The translations under genes were made by a program, and so were the position numbers. The notes under the pieces were generated by a model that saw nothing but the letters and a program-made list of their open reading frames with translations, made no database searches and was not told the DNA's origin. This document shows positions 14,504 to 21,085 of a DNA stretch of 28,452 nucleotides, piece by piece. The stretch is from CAG-170 sp022779365 (GTDB lineage Bacteria > Bacillota > Clostridia > Oscillospirales > Oscillospiraceae), in contig JALFSI010000055.1 of the NCBI GenBank assembly GCA_022779365.1, forward strand, positions 1 to 28,452, read 5' to 3'. Numbering within the stretch: the first letter of the stretch is position 1; each line of letters begins with the position of its first letter.

Positions 14504-15865
14504 ATGCGCACAGCAAGATCGCAGGCGGTATCCCTGACCGAGGGCTCGGTCTGGCGCGGGATGCTGCGCTTTTTCCTGCCCATCATGCTCGGCACGGTGT
14601 TCCAGCAGCTCTATTCGATGGTGGACGCCGTTATCCTGGGGCAGTATGTCGGCAAAACGGCGCTCGCCGCCGTAGGCGGGTCGGATTTTGTCATCATCAA
14701 CCTCATCGTCGGCTTTTTTGTCGGGCTGTCGTCCGGCGCGGCAGTCGTCATCTCGCAGCACGCGGGTGCGGGCGAGGCGGACGCTGTGTCGCGCGCGGTG
14801 CGCACGGCGATGCTGCTGTCGTTCTGGATCGGCGCGCTCGTCACGGTACTCGGCATCGCGCTGGCAGAGCCGCTGCTGCGCGCGCTGGGCACGCCCGAGG
14901 AGGCGATGCAGTACTCCATGGACTACCTGCAATGGTACTTTGCGGGCATGATCCCGTCCATGATCTACAATATGGGCAGCAGTGTCCTGCGCGCGTTTGG
15001 CGACGCGAAGCGCCCGCTCTATTTCCTGCTGGTCTGCGCCGCCGTCAACACGGGGCTGGACCTGCTGTTTGTCATCACGTTCAAAATGGAGGTCGCCGGG
15101 GCGGCGATCGCCACGAGCATTTCGCAGCTCGTATGCGCGGTGCTTGTGCTCGCAACGCTCCTGCGCCTGCCCGACCCCCAGCGCCTGCGGTTGAGCTCGC
15201 TGCGCATGGACCGCAGACTTCTCGGGCGGATGCTCACCATCGGGCTGCCGGCGGGCATCCAGTCGATGCTTTACTGCGTGACGAATCTGTTCGTCCAACG
15301 CGCGACGAATATGCTCGACACCGACACCGTCGCCGCCTGGGCGGCGTTCTGGAAGCTCGACGGCGTGTACTGGCCGATCTCCAACGCGCTCGGCATCTCC
15401 GTGATGACGTTCGTGGGGCAGAATTACGGCGCGCACCGGCGCGAACGCATTTTCCAGTCCATCCACGCGGGGCTGGCGCTGCATCTGCTGATCTCGGCGG
15501 TGTTCGGCGCGCTGATCTTTGTGTTCCGCCGCCCGATCATCGCGCTTTTCTGTGAGGATGAGGCGGTGATCGCGTGCGGCCTGCAGATCGCGGAGTATCT
15601 TGCGTTCTGCTACCCGCTGTTCTCGCTGACGGAGGTATTCTCCTCTGCCATGCGCGGCGCGGGCAATGCCGTAAAGCCCACCGTCATCACGCTGCTCGGC
15701 GTGTGCGTTTTGCGCATGGCGATGCTGTTTTTCATCACCTTCCCCCACCCGAGCAACCTCACCATCGCCATCTGCTATCCCGTCACCTGGGCGGTCTCGT
15801 CGCTGATGTTCCTGATCTACTACAAATTCGGTAACTGGCTGCCCGCGTGGAAGGAAAAAGCGTAA
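14504..15865 (+). CDS. MATE-family multidrug/metabolite exporter
   Basis: The product is a 453-residue inner-membrane protein with about 12 hydrophobic helices in two pseudo-symmetric halves. It carries the family pattern near the N-terminus (FLPIMLGTVFQQLYSMVDAV, then GQYVGKTALAAVG) and the mid-protein repeat of that pattern (GLPAGIQSMLYCVTNLFVQR). MATE proteins export cationic drugs or metabolites in exchange for Na+ or H+. Length is normal. The start is preceded by AAGGGGG. It has its own promoter and terminator, so it is monocistronic. Substrate and coupling ion cannot be read from the sequence. Confidence 0.92.
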   Translation: MRTARSQAVSLTEGSVWRGMLRFFLPIMLGTVFQQLYSMVDAVILGQYVGKTALAAVGGSDFVIINLIVGFFVGLSSGAAVVISQHAGAGEADAVSRAVRTAMLLSFWIGALVTVLGIALAEPLLRALGTPEEAMQYSMDYLQWYFAGMIPSMIYNMGSSVLRAFGDAKRPLYFLLVCAAVNTGLDLLFVITFKMEVAGAAIATSISQLVCAVLVLATLLRLPDPQRLRLSSLRMDRRLLGRMLTIGLPAGIQSMLYCVTNLFVQRATNMLDTDTVAAWAAFWKLDGVYWPISNALGISVMTFVGQNYGAHRRERIFQSIHAGLALHLLISAVFGALIFVFRRPIIALFCEDEAVIACGLQIAEYLAFCYPLFSLTEVFSSAMRGAGNAVKPTVITLLGVCVLRMAMLFFITFPHPSNLTIAICYPVTWAVSSLMFLIYYKFGNWLPAWKEKA

Positions 15866-15871
15866 AAATAT

Positions 15872-15898
15872 AAGTGCCCACACCTAGTGCGGGCACTT
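15872..15898 (+). terminator. Terminator-like hairpin after the MATE gene
   Basis: AAGTGCCC pairs with GGGCACTT, with a partly paired 11-nt interior. Its last two T are also the first bases of the TTGACA of the following promoter, so terminator and antitoxin promoter are fused. Confidence 0.6.
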
Positions 15899-15925
15899 GA
15901 CAATCCGGCGAAAACCGCCTATACT
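15897..15925 (+). promoter_or_regulatory. Strong sigma-A promoter of the antitoxin RNA
   Basis: TTGACA (15897-15902), exactly 17 nt, TATACT (15920-15925). This near-consensus promoter has no protein-coding gene on its strand downstream; it points at the convergent toxin mRNA. Confidence 0.85.
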
Positions 15926-15931
15926 GTTTTT

Positions 15932-16026
15932 AGTTAGGGGCGCCGCTGACAAGCGGTTGACCTAAAAGAGGATCAACAAGAAAGAGTGACCGCTATCTTT
16001 TGGACGAGAGGGCGGTCATTTCTTTT
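15932..16026 (+). ncRNA. Putative antisense RNA antitoxin
   Basis: The RNA is predicted to start about 7 nt after the TATACT and to end at the hairpin GACCGC…GCGGTC (15988-16017), followed by a T-rich run to 16026. It contains a hairpin (GTTGACC with GGATCAAC, about 15957-15976). Its 3' end overlaps the last codons of the toxin gene on the opposite strand, so it can pair with the toxin mRNA 3' region, as in txpA/RatA-like type I systems. The boundaries are inferred from promoter and terminator only. Confidence 0.65.
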
Positions 16027-16102
16027 TGCAAATCTGAAGGATCAGACTGGCAAAGCTGATGAGCACGATAGAGTAAGTAAAGATCTCCGACCATGCGATC
16101 AT
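16016..16102 (-). CDS. Putative holin-like type I toxin peptide (28 aa)
   Basis: The peptide has a single hydrophobic helix (IFTYSIVLISFASLILQI, about residues 7-24) between a short N-terminus MIAWSE and a lysine tail ICKKK. This is the form of the putative holin-like toxin family (Hol_Tox, PF16935) and of type I membrane toxins generally. A strong ribosome site, AGGGAGG, lies 8 nt before the ATG. A 6-bp hairpin with a GGAA tetraloop (CTTCCC with GGGAGG) can hide that site, a usual control in type I toxin mRNAs. The shared hairpin after the stop terminates in both directions and overlaps the convergent antitoxin RNA. It is too short for routine gene calling. Confidence 0.75.
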   Translation of the reverse strand: MIAWSEIFTYSIVLISFASLILQICKKK

Positions 16103-16177
16103 CCGCACCACCTCCCTTCCGGGAAGTGTCAACCGCCTGCCGCTGCGCAGCGCCCGGTGCAATGCACCATAGTCAAA

Positions 16178-16205
16178 TTATCACATTTTTTGACAAAATG
16201 CAAGC
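16178..16205 (-). promoter_or_regulatory. Promoter of the toxin mRNA
   Basis: On the minus strand GATAAT (16183-16178) is preceded by TGT, an extended -10. The only -35 candidates (CTTGCA/TTGCAT) are 15-16 nt away. The predicted leader before the toxin ATG is about 70 nt and structured. Confidence 0.5.
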
Positions 16206-16221
16206 ATCGCACTAAGGAAAA

Positions 16222-16253
16222 ATCGCGCGCGACCGGGTTCGGTCGCGCGCGAT
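16222..16253 (-). terminator. Terminator of the xanthine-dehydrogenase-like operon
   Basis: A perfect 13-bp GC-rich stem with a 6-nt loop is followed by five T on the minus strand, 9 nt after the last stop codon of the operon. Confidence 0.9.
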
Positions 16254-16262
16254 ACTTTTGAA

Positions 16263-16769
16263 TTACCGCACCGCGTCGGCCTCGGCATTTTTGCCAAGCC
16301 TGCGGAGCATGGTCTTTTTAACGGCGCGGAAGATGTTCTGGTAGCCGGTGCAGCGGCACAGATGCCCGGAGAGGAGCTTGCGCAGCTCCTCGTCGGTGTA
16401 TTCCACGCCCGCGTTCACGATCTCGGTGGCGGTGAGGATAAAGCCCGGGATGCAGAAGCCGCACTGGATGGCGGTCTCGTCCATGAACGCGCGCTGCACA
16501 TCAGAGATCGAGCCGTCAGGATTCATCAGCCCCTCCAGCGTGATGATGTGCTTGCCCTCCGCCCACACAGCGAGATACAGGCAGGTGTTGATCGCTTCGC
16601 CGTCGATGAGCGCGGTGCACGCGCCGCATTCGCCAACCTCGCAGCCCTTTTTGACCGACGTGAGCCGGAAGTCGTTGCGCAGCATATCCGTCAGGCTGGC
16701 GCGCACGTCCACGATCTGCTCGACGTCCTTGCCGTTGATGTTGCATTTTACAAGCTGATACTGTGCCAT
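16263..16769 (-). CDS. xdhC: Xanthine-dehydrogenase-like iron-sulfur subunit (2x[2Fe-2S])
   Basis: The product is a 168-residue cytoplasmic electron-transfer subunit of a molybdenum hydroxylase. The plant-ferredoxin-type cluster ligands are C43, C48, C51 and C63 (GCEVGECGAC, then NTC); the helical second domain carries C103, C106, C138 and C140 (CGFC, then CRC). Length is normal for the stand-alone subunit of three-subunit enzymes. It overlaps the FAD subunit by one base (TAATG), implying coupled translation. It is the last gene of the operon, followed by a strong terminator. Confidence 0.93.
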   Translation of the reverse strand: MAQYQLVKCNINGKDVEQIVDVRASLTDMLRNDFRLTSVKKGCEVGECGACTALIDGEAINTCLYLAVWAEGKHIITLEGLMNPDGSISDVQRAFMDETAIQCGFCIPGFILTATEIVNAGVEYTDEELRKLLSGHLCRCTGYQNIFRAVKKTMLRRLGKNAEADAVR

Positions 16770-17656
16770 TACACGTCACCTCCGCAGCGTTTGACTGACT
16801 CGATCAGGCAGCGCTTCGCCATTTCCACCGCGATGTGCAGGCGGAAGGCTTTGCTGGCGCGCCACGAATCACGCGGGTTGATGTTCTCCAGCACCTTGCG
16901 GGAAAATTCCTCGATGTTTTCCATCGTGATGGGCTTTCCGTTTATAAATTCCTCCGCCGCCGGGGCGCGCATCGGCACAGGACCGGCGACGCCGTAGGCG
17001 ATGCGCACACGGTCGAACGCCGTTTTGTCCGCGGACAGGCGGCAGTTGACCGAGCAGCCCGTCGTGGCGATCTCCATGGCGTTTCGCATACCGTACTTGA
17101 GGTAGCAGCCCTTCGTGCCTTCATACGACGCCTTCGGGATGAGGATGGCGGTCTGAATTTCACCCTCGGCGACGTTGATGTCCACCGTGCCCGCCTTGAT
17201 GTAGAAGTCCTGGATGGGCAGGTAGCGCTTGCCGTTTTTGCCTGTCAGCTCGATGATCGCGTCCCACGCAAAGAGCGTGGAGGCGGAATCCGCCGACGTC
17301 ACGCCGTTGCAGGTGTTGCCGCCGATCGTACCGGCGTTGCGGATCTGCGGTCCGCCGACCATATCGACCGCCTCGCCGAGGACGTTGATCTTTTCGATGA
17401 TGATGGGGTCATGCGTGATGTGCGAGAATGTGGTGAGCGAGCCGATGCGGATATTCTCCTGCTCGTCGATCGTCACGCCGCGCATGGAGCTTATCTTCTG
17501 GATGGAGATCAGCTCCTTGCCCGCGCGGCGACCCTCGCGCATCTGCACCAGCACGTCCGTGCCGCCGGCGATGATCTGTGCCTCGGGATGCTCCAGCCGC
17601 AGCTTGACGGCTTCCTCCACGCTGTATGCCTCGTAGAGGGCTTTCATATCATACAT
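16769..17656 (-). CDS. xdhB: Xanthine-dehydrogenase-like FAD-binding subunit
   Basis: The product is a 295-residue FAD subunit of a molybdenum hydroxylase, receiving electrons from the iron-sulfur subunit. The FAD pyrophosphate-binding loop IIAGGTDVLVQMREG is at about residues 27-41, and a second FAD motif, TIGGNTCNGV, at about 108-117. The C-terminal part is the usual CO-dehydrogenase flavoprotein C-terminal domain. The start chosen follows AAGGAGGAA; the ORF continues 47 codons upstream into xdhA without a ribosome site. It lies 14 nt after the molybdenum subunit gene. The electron acceptor (NAD+ or ferredoxin) is not evident. Confidence 0.92.
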   Translation of the reverse strand: MYDMKALYEAYSVEEAVKLRLEHPEAQIIAGGTDVLVQMREGRRAGKELISIQKISSMRGVTIDEQENIRIGSLTTFSHITHDPIIIEKINVLGEAVDMVGGPQIRNAGTIGGNTCNGVTSADSASTLFAWDAIIELTGKNGKRYLPIQDFYIKAGTVDINVAEGEIQTAILIPKASYEGTKGCYLKYGMRNAMEIATTGCSVNCRLSADKTAFDRVRIAYGVAGPVPMRAPAAEEFINGKPITMENIEEFSRKVLENINPRDSWRASKAFRLHIAVEMAKRCLIESVKRCGGDV

Positions 17657-17670
17657 GGCGCATTCCTCCT

Positions 17671-19965
17671 TCAGTCCTTGATAAGTCCGGCTTTGGTGAA
17701 CTCCGCAAACAGAACGTGCGGCGTGATCGGGCAGCGGTCGATGCCGACGCCCGTCGCCTGATAGATCGCATTGCGGATGGCGGGCGCGGGCGAGCACGCG
17801 GGCGGCTCACCGAGCGCCTTGGTGCCGTAAGCCGAGGTCGGCTCGTAGTTTTCCACAAACTCCGCGTCCAGATCCGGGTGATCCATAAACGTGGAGAGCT
17901 TGTAGTCCAGCAGGTTGTTGTTGAGCGGGCGGCCGGTCTTGGCATCGAACAGAAGCTGCTCCGACAGCCCGAAGCCGATGCCCATCGACATACCGCCGTG
18001 CACCTGCGCCTCAGCAAGAGCGGGGTTGATGAGCCTGCCGCAGTCGTGGACGTTGACGATATTCAGCAGCTTCACCTTGCACATCGGGATGTCCACCTCG
18101 ACCTCGGCAAACGTGCAGCCGAAGGAGTAGGCGTTGTTGCGGATGGTGTACGTCGATTCCGCCGTCAGATGCTCGGAATGGACAGGGTTATACTGCGCGG
18201 TCATCGACAGCTCCGAAAGGCTCATCAGCACGCGGCCGTCGGTCGTGCGCACGATGTTGGAGTCGATGATGTCCATATTGTACGTCGCCTGCCGCGTGAC
18301 CTCGCAGGCGTAGTCCAAAATTTTCTTTTTCAGCAGCTCCGCCGTCTGCCGGATGGAGAAGCCCGCCGTAAATGTCTGGCGGGAGGCGTATGCGCCCAGA
18401 CCCGTGGGGGTCACGTCGGTGTCCTGGCAGGACAGGACGTGCACCTTTTTGTAGTCCGACAGCCCCATCACCTCGGCGCACATCTGCGCATAGGCGGTGT
18501 CAGCGCCCTGACCGATCTCCGTTTCGCCGACCTGTAAATTGATCGTGCCGTCCAGATTGAGCTGCAGGCGGCAGGACGAGGTCTCCAGCGAAATGGGGTA
18601 CACGGCGGTGTTATACCAGAACGTCGCCATGCCGATGCCGCGGCGGATAGCTCCTGTCTGGTTCTGATATTTTTTGAGCTTTTCCTCGTAGCCGATCGCC
18701 TGCATTCCCTTTTCCAGACACTCGCGGAACGAATCGGTGTACAGCTCATTGTGCGAGAAGCCGTCCACATAGCCCTTTTTCATCAGGTTCTGCCAGCGGT
18801 ACGCCAGCGGCGTCATGCCGACCGCCGCCGCACATTCCTCGGCGTGCGATTCATCGGCAAACGACGCCTGCGGCATTCCGTAGCCGCGCATCGCGCCCGC
18901 CGCAGGGCGGCAGGTGAACACGGTGTAGGCGTCGCCCTCAAAGTTCGGGCAGGGATAATGCTGGTTGAACGAGCCCAGCGCCTTGGCGACGATCGAATGA
19001 CCGTGCGAGGCGTAAGCGCCCTGATTGGAGAAGCATTCGACCTTTTTCGCGGCGATCGTACCGTCCTTGCGCAGCCACGAAATAATGTGGATGCGGATGG
19101 CGTGGCGTACACGGTTGGAGACGAACGTCTCCTCGCGTGAGCAGTCGAGCTTGACCAGCCGACCGCCAACCTGCGTGCAGCACCATGCGCACAGCGGCTC
19201 ATACAGTGCGTCCTGCTTATTGCCGAAGCCGCCGCCGATGTAGGGCTTGATGATGCGGATGTCGCCCCACGGACGACCCAGCGCCTGCCCGACGATGCGG
19301 CGGATGATATGCGGGATCTGCGTGGACGACGTGACGACCAGCCGCCCGTTTTCCTCCTGACAGAAGCAGCCGTGGTTTTCAATGTGGCAATGCTGCACGG
19401 TGGGCGTGTCGTACCAGCCCTCAACGCGGATCAGCCCCGGCTCTTGGATCGCCTCGGCATAGCTGCCGGCTGCCATCGTGGTGTGGTTGAGGATGTTGTT
19501 GGGGTACTTTTCATGGAGTTGCGGCGCGCCGGGCTGCATCGCCTCCTGCACGTCCAGCACGAACGGAAGTTCTTCATATTCCACCTGAATGGCGCGGATC
19601 GCCTGATTGGCGGCGACCTCATTTTCCGCGATGACGGCGCACACATCGTCGCCGTAGTAGCGGACGTGCCGGTTGAGCAGATGACGGTCACGCACGTCCT
19701 GATGGTGCGGGTCCATGGACCACGGGTGACCGGCGGTGGGGAACGGGATGTCCGGCACGTCAAAGCAGGTAAGGATCTTCACGACGCCCGGAATTTTTTC
19801 CGCCTCGGTCTTGTCGATGGATTTTACAAAGCCATGCGCGATCGTCGAATGCTTGATGCGCACGAGCAGCGCCTCCTTCGGCGCAAGATCGTCATAGTAT
19901 TTTGTCCGCCCGGTCGCCTTGTCAAAAGCGTCAACGCGCACTTCGCTGCTGCCTACGATGCCCAT
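17671..19965 (-). CDS. xdhA: Xanthine-dehydrogenase-like molybdenum-binding subunit
   Basis: The product is a 764-residue catalytic subunit carrying the molybdopterin cofactor. It shows the N-terminal a/b-hammerhead domain (ATGRTKYYDDL, about residues 17-27), the cofactor-binding GGGFGNKQD loop, AMRGYGMPQ, the EIGQGADT motif and the C-terminal KALGEPP, whose glutamate is the catalytic base of the family. The AYxCSFR loop of true CO dehydrogenase is absent, so a purine or other aromatic N-heterocycle hydroxylase is more likely; the exact substrate is not certain. The chosen ATG follows CAGGAGG. It is first in a three-gene operon in the order Mo, FAD, FeS, divergent from a MocA-like cofactor-maturation gene. 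Confidence 0.92.
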   Translation of the reverse strand: MGIVGSSEVRVDAFDKATGRTKYYDDLAPKEALLVRIKHSTIAHGFVKSIDKTEAEKIPGVVKILTCFDVPDIPFPTAGHPWSMDPHHQDVRDRHLLNRHVRYYGDDVCAVIAENEVAANQAIRAIQVEYEELPFVLDVQEAMQPGAPQLHEKYPNNILNHTTMAAGSYAEAIQEPGLIRVEGWYDTPTVQHCHIENHGCFCQEENGRLVVTSSTQIPHIIRRIVGQALGRPWGDIRIIKPYIGGGFGNKQDALYEPLCAWCCTQVGGRLVKLDCSREETFVSNRVRHAIRIHIISWLRKDGTIAAKKVECFSNQGAYASHGHSIVAKALGSFNQHYPCPNFEGDAYTVFTCRPAAGAMRGYGMPQASFADESHAEECAAAVGMTPLAYRWQNLMKKGYVDGFSHNELYTDSFRECLEKGMQAIGYEEKLKKYQNQTGAIRRGIGMATFWYNTAVYPISLETSSCRLQLNLDGTINLQVGETEIGQGADTAYAQMCAEVMGLSDYKKVHVLSCQDTDVTPTGLGAYASRQTFTAGFSIRQTAELLKKKILDYACEVTRQATYNMDIIDSNIVRTTDGRVLMSLSELSMTAQYNPVHSEHLTAESTYTIRNNAYSFGCTFAEVEVDIPMCKVKLLNIVNVHDCGRLINPALAEAQVHGGMSMGIGFGLSEQLLFDAKTGRPLNNNLLDYKLSTFMDHPDLDAEFVENYEPTSAYGTKALGEPPACSPAPAIRNAIYQATGVGIDRCPITPHVLFAEFTKAGLIKD

Positions 19966-20065
19966 GTCTGCTACCTCCTGTTTTGGGGAAGCCCTCCCGC
20001 TGTGATTTCCGGCGAATTGTAAAATTCGGAGCATAAAACCCGCCGATTTTCTGTGAGTTTGTATC

Positions 20066-20071
20066 ATTATA
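20066..20071 (-). promoter_or_regulatory. Extended -10 of the xdh operon promoter
   Basis: On the minus strand TGG-TATAAT forms an extended -10 hexamer; the hexamer 17 nt upstream (TTTCCC) is a poor -35. It lies about 100 nt upstream of xdhA, so the leader is long. Confidence 0.5.
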
Positions 20072-20168
20072 CCACCGTGAAAATCAAAGGGAAAGAAAAA
20101 GCATGATACTACTTTCAGGATAACGAATGTTTTCGGAACTGTCGAACGCTTTTGCGGGCGTTTGGTTA

Positions 20169-20202
20169 TTTCTCCAAAAATCGGGTATCCTGTTTGGAGA
20201 AA
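20169..20202 (+). promoter_or_regulatory. Inverted repeat over the mocA promoter (possible operator)
   Basis: TTTCTCCAAA (20169-20178) is an exact inverted match of TTTGGAGAAA (20193-20202), separated by 14 nt that contain a possible -10 hexamer TATCCT (20186-20191); TTGGTT 18 nt upstream is a possible -35. The position suggests a repressor site. A leader hairpin is the alternative. Confidence 0.45.
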
Positions 20203-20222
20203 ATGACAGGAGGCATGACCCT

Positions 20223-20771
20223 ATGGACCGCAAAAATTCCCCGCGCATCGGCTGCGTCGTGATGGCGGCGGGCACGGAGCAGGCGCGGCTGCTGCGCCCG
20301 TATAACGGCAAGGCGCTCATCGCCCGCGCGCTCGACGCCGTGCCGCCGGAGCTGGCGGGCGATACCGTCGTCGTCGCGTCGGGCGAGGGCGTGGCGGAGC
20401 TAGCGCGTGCGCGCGGCTTTGCCGTCCTGCCGAATGAGCAGCCCGCGCGCGGCATCAGCCGCACCATCCGCCTCGGCACGCAGGCGCTGTCCGGCTGCGA
20501 CGGCATTTTGTACCTCGTCGCCGACCAGCCGCGCCTGACGCGCGCGTCGCTTCAAAAGATCGCCGACGCGTGGCGCGCCCACCCCGACCGCATCGCCGCC
20601 GCGATGTGCGGCGAGCGCCGCGGCAACCCGAACCTCTTCCCGGCAAAATATTTCCCCGAGCTGTGCGCCCTCGAGGGCGCGCGCGGCGGCACGCGCGTCA
20701 TCCGCGCCCACCCCGCCTCCCTCCTCCCCGTCCAGCTCCCCGAGCGGGAGCTGGCTGACCGCGACGGATGA
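20223..20771 (+). CDS. mocA: MocA/MobA-like molybdenum cofactor nucleotidyltransferase
   Basis: The product is a 182-residue nucleotidyltransferase-like protein. In the MocA family such proteins add CMP to molybdopterin to make the dinucleotide cofactor of xanthine dehydrogenases. The family start (GCVVMAAG, residues 10-17), the middle ARGISRTIRLG and the VADQPRLT metal-binding region are all present, as is GNPNLFP. The usual GxSxRxGxxK signature after MAAG is shortened here: the protein reads GTEQARLLRPYNGK, about four residues shorter than expected from memory, and lacks the R-x-G-x-x-K spacing. It may be a divergent or weakened enzyme. The ATG follows AGGAGG. It is divergent from xdhABC, which fits a dedicated maturation role. 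Confidence 0.78.
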   Translation: MDRKNSPRIGCVVMAAGTEQARLLRPYNGKALIARALDAVPPELAGDTVVVASGEGVAELARARGFAVLPNEQPARGISRTIRLGTQALSGCDGILYLVADQPRLTRASLQKIADAWRAHPDRIAAAMCGERRGNPNLFPAKYFPELCALEGARGGTRVIRAHPASLLPVQLPERELADRDG

Positions 20772-20772
20772 A

Positions 20773-20808
20773 AAAACGCCCCGAAACCACTTGGTTTCGG
20801 GGCGTTTT
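20773..20808 (+). terminator. Terminator hairpin, first duplicate flanking family II copy B
   Basis: A perfect 16-bp stem with an ACTT loop starts one base after the mocA stop and ends in TTTT. The same 36 nt recur at 21044-21079 with one change. Confidence 0.9.
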
Positions 20809-21043
20809 GAGCGGGTCAAAAAAGTATTTTTGACACGCTCTCAAACGAAAACCGCTGTGCTGGGTTTTCGTTTGAATGGGCTTGCAGTCTGCTGCGCGCA
20901 TAATTTGTGTGCCGTTGGCGCACAAATTCCACACTTGCAGGCTGTATTGTATTTTCTGCGACGTACACGCCGCCGCAGAAAATGATCTGAATCATTTTTG
21001 CGCCTGCGGGCGCAAAACTCTGCGAGGCTTTTTCGACAGGCTG
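20809..21043 (+). mobile_element. Family II 235-nt multi-hairpin element, copy B
   Basis: It has the same length as copy A and reads in the opposite orientation on the chromosome. In order it holds a 14-bp hairpin at the left end (one G-T change), CAAACGAAAACC paired with GGTTTTCGTTTG, a long-range CAGTCTGC/GCAGGCTG stem enclosing AATTTGTGTGCC/GGCGCACAAATT, then TTTTCTGCG/CGCAGAAAA, AAAATGAT/ATCATTTT and TTTTGCGCC/GGGCGCAAAA hairpins. It sits between convergent genes mocA and the DUF975 gene. Confidence 0.82.
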
Positions 21044-21079
21044 AAAACGCCCCGAAACCACTTGGTTTCGGAGCGTTTT
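21044..21079 (-). terminator. Terminator hairpin, second duplicate flanking family II copy B
   Basis: This copy of 20773-20808 has a single base change (GGGGCG to GGAGCG), so one pair in the stem is lost. It lies 6 nt past the stop of the DUF975 gene and can serve that gene; on the plus strand it has the full six-T run. Confidence 0.88.
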
Positions 21080-21085
21080 TTATCG

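Noticed and set aside
14465..15883. 472-codon open frame antisense to the MATE gene
   Set aside because: The translation is rich in Arg, His, Gln and Asp with no recognisable motif, and the opposite strand encodes a clear MATE protein.
16835..18537. Open frames of about 300 codons antisense to xdhB and xdhA
   Set aside because: Shadows of the molybdenum hydroxylase genes.
16263..19965. Carbon monoxide dehydrogenase (CoxSML)
   Set aside because: The subunit types are the same, but the AYxCSFR active-site loop of CoxL was not seen; an xanthine-dehydrogenase-like hydroxylase fits better.
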